Assembly: GCA_903933395.1 (NCBI GenBank)
Contig: CAIZKA010000466.1
Coordinates: 1 to 6,042 of the forward strand
Reading direction: 5' to 3'
Length of the DNA: 6,042 nt
Origin: an uncultured beta proteobacterium
GTDB taxonomy: Bacteria; Pseudomonadota; Gammaproteobacteria; Burkholderiales; Rhodocyclaceae
Below, piece after piece: positions 5,271 through 6,042 of this stretch. The notes under the pieces are model-generated. The model was not told where the DNA came from. It ran no database searches and saw only the letters and a program-made list of their open reading frames with translations. Position numbers and translations under genes: made by a program. The stretch's first letter is position 1; every line of letters begins with the position of its first letter.

Positions 5271-5957
5271 ATGGGCAAATTCGACCAAACCTCGCACGCG
5301 GCACCAAAGCCGCGCGCGGTGCATAAAAAGAGCGGCGGCGGCACGCTGCTCGGAATTTTCGTCGGCCTCGTGATCGGCGTGTTGATCGCCTTCGGCGTGG
5401 TTTTCTACCTCAACAAGTCGCCGCTGCCCTTCCAGAACAAATACGAAGGCGCGCCCAAGGCCGACAAGGACAAGCCGGGAGCACCCGGCGGCACAGCCCC
5501 CGCCCCGCTGCCGGGCAAGGCCGGTGACAAGCCTGCCGGGCGCTTCGAGTTCTATGACCTGCTTGAAGGCAAGAAGCCGGCCGCGTCCGGCACTGCCGTC
5601 CCCGGGAGCGCCGACCCCGGAACTGCTGTGCCCGGCACGGCTACCCCAGGCACCGCCGAGCCAAAGCCTGCACCCGGGGTGGCTGTCGCGCCGGCGGTCG
5701 AGGCCAAGTCGGCGCCAGTGACCGTCTTTTTCCTCCAGGTGGGGGCATTCCAGAAGGCGGCGGATGCCGACAACCTCAAGGCCAAGCTCGCGCTTACCGG
5801 GCTCGAAGCCAGCGTGCAGGAAGTTACCATCCCCGACAAGGGCATCATGCATCGCGTGCGCGTCGGCCCCTTCCGCGACCCGGATGAAATGAACCGGGCG
5901 CGAACGCTGCTGTCGCAATCCGGCGTGCAGGGCACGGTGATCAAACAGACGGAGTAG
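5271..5957 (+). CDS. SPOR-domain inner-membrane protein (FtsN-like)
   Basis: A 228-residue bitopic protein with the layout of FtsN. It has a short basic cytoplasmic tail (1-23), one membrane helix (about 24-47), a long Pro/Ala/Gly/Lys-rich periplasmic linker (50-150), and a C-terminal SPOR domain (about 151-228) with FFLQVGAF (153-160) and HRVRVGPF (194-201), the two hallmark strands. SPOR domains bind peptidoglycan strands stripped of stem peptides, usually at the division septum. The linker holds RFEFYDLLEGKK (91-102), a motif I recall in SPOR proteins of beta- and gammaproteobacteria, and a pentapeptide repeat (107-131). It is shorter than E. coli FtsN (319 residues), and whether it is the true FtsN or another SPOR protein cannot be decided here. 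Its stop is followed 8 nt later by the next ATG, so the two are probably co-translated. The 106-nt gap upstream shows no convincing promoter. Confidence 0.9.
   Translation: MGKFDQTSHAAPKPRAVHKKSGGGTLLGIFVGLVIGVLIAFGVVFYLNKSPLPFQNKYEGAPKADKDKPGAPGGTAPAPLPGKAGDKPAGRFEFYDLLEGKKPAASGTAVPGSADPGTAVPGTATPGTAEPKPAPGVAVAPAVEAKSAPVTVFFLQVGAFQKAADADNLKAKLALTGLEASVQEVTIPDKGIMHRVRVGPFRDPDEMNRARTLLSQSGVQGTVIKQTE
5589..5663 (+). repeat. Five-unit pentapeptide-coding repeat in the SPOR linker
   Basis: Five consecutive 15-bp units encode GTAVP, GSADP, GTAVP, GTATP and GTAEP (residues 107-131). The units share G, A and P at fixed positions, while third codon bases differ between copies (Pro as CCC or CCA, Gly as GGC or GGA). 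The array is therefore old or selected at protein level rather than a recent exact duplication. It forms part of a flexible linker spanning the periplasm toward the cell wall. Confidence 0.85.
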
Positions 5958-5965
5958 GGGCGGCG

Positions 5966-6042
5966 ATGAAATCATGGCGCGGCGTTCTGGCGGCAGTTCT
6001 GGTGACGTTTGGTTTCTGCCTGGCGCCTGCCGCAGGCGCCGC
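5966..6042 (+). CDS. N-terminus of an exported protein, probably DsbA
   Basis: A frame starting ATG at 5966 runs off the right edge after 25 codons. It encodes a typical Sec signal peptide: a basic start (MKSWR), a hydrophobic core (GVLAAVLVTFGFCLA) and an AAGA-type cleavage region near residues 22-25. The Shine-Dalgarno AGGGG (5956-5960) overlaps the TAG stop of the SPOR gene and sits five bases before the ATG, indicating tight translational coupling. From the gene order argS, SPOR protein, dsbA that I recall in betaproteobacteria, the product is probably the periplasmic thiol:disulfide oxidoreductase DsbA. No catalytic CxxC is in view, so this identity is contextual only. The core contains a Cys (residue 18), but the residues before it do not form a lipobox. 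Confidence 0.65.
   Translation, partial: MKSWRGVLAAVLVTFGFCLAPAAGA

Noticed and set aside
5966..6042. Lipoprotein signal suggested by a Cys in the last gene's signal peptide.
   Set aside because: The residues before the Cys are F-G-F, which do not fit the lipobox; a signal peptidase I site near residues 22-25 is more likely.

Overview
The window is about 6 kb of GC-rich DNA from what is most likely a betaproteobacterium, possibly of the Rhodocyclales. Three things point there: the strong G/C preference at third codon positions, the UbiB and ArgS sequences, and the order argS, SPOR-domain protein, exported protein (probably DsbA), which I recall as common in that class. This placement is an inference from memory; no search was run.

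Layout. Four complete protein genes and two gene ends form two divergent blocks. Leftward (minus strand) from about 3300 run ubiB (ubiquinone biosynthesis kinase-like protein), an 87-nt gap with its own -10 box and a stem-loop, a sodium:solute symporter with a histidine-rich tail, a 70-nt composite palindromic repeat, and the first 17 codons of a gene that may begin with a J-domain. Rightward from about 3390 run argS (arginyl-tRNA synthetase), an inner-membrane SPOR-domain protein, and the signal peptide of a further exported protein. No gene-free stretch exceeds 300 bases. I see no tRNA, rRNA, CRISPR array, insertion sequence or phage gene.

The genes are housekeeping types: respiratory quinone synthesis (ubiB), translation (argS), cell envelope and division (SPOR protein), solute uptake (symporter). 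I see no new multi-gene system. The most unusual stretch is the 93-nt gap between ubiB and argS. It holds one AT-rich octamer that reads as a -10 box on both strands, three tandem 10-bp repeats one helical turn apart, and a 16-codon reading frame whose stop codon overlaps the argS start as ATGA. argS has no Shine-Dalgarno sequence of its own. Other points of interest are the symporter's His-rich C-terminus and leader hairpin, and the pentapeptide repeat and FYDLL motif in the SPOR protein.
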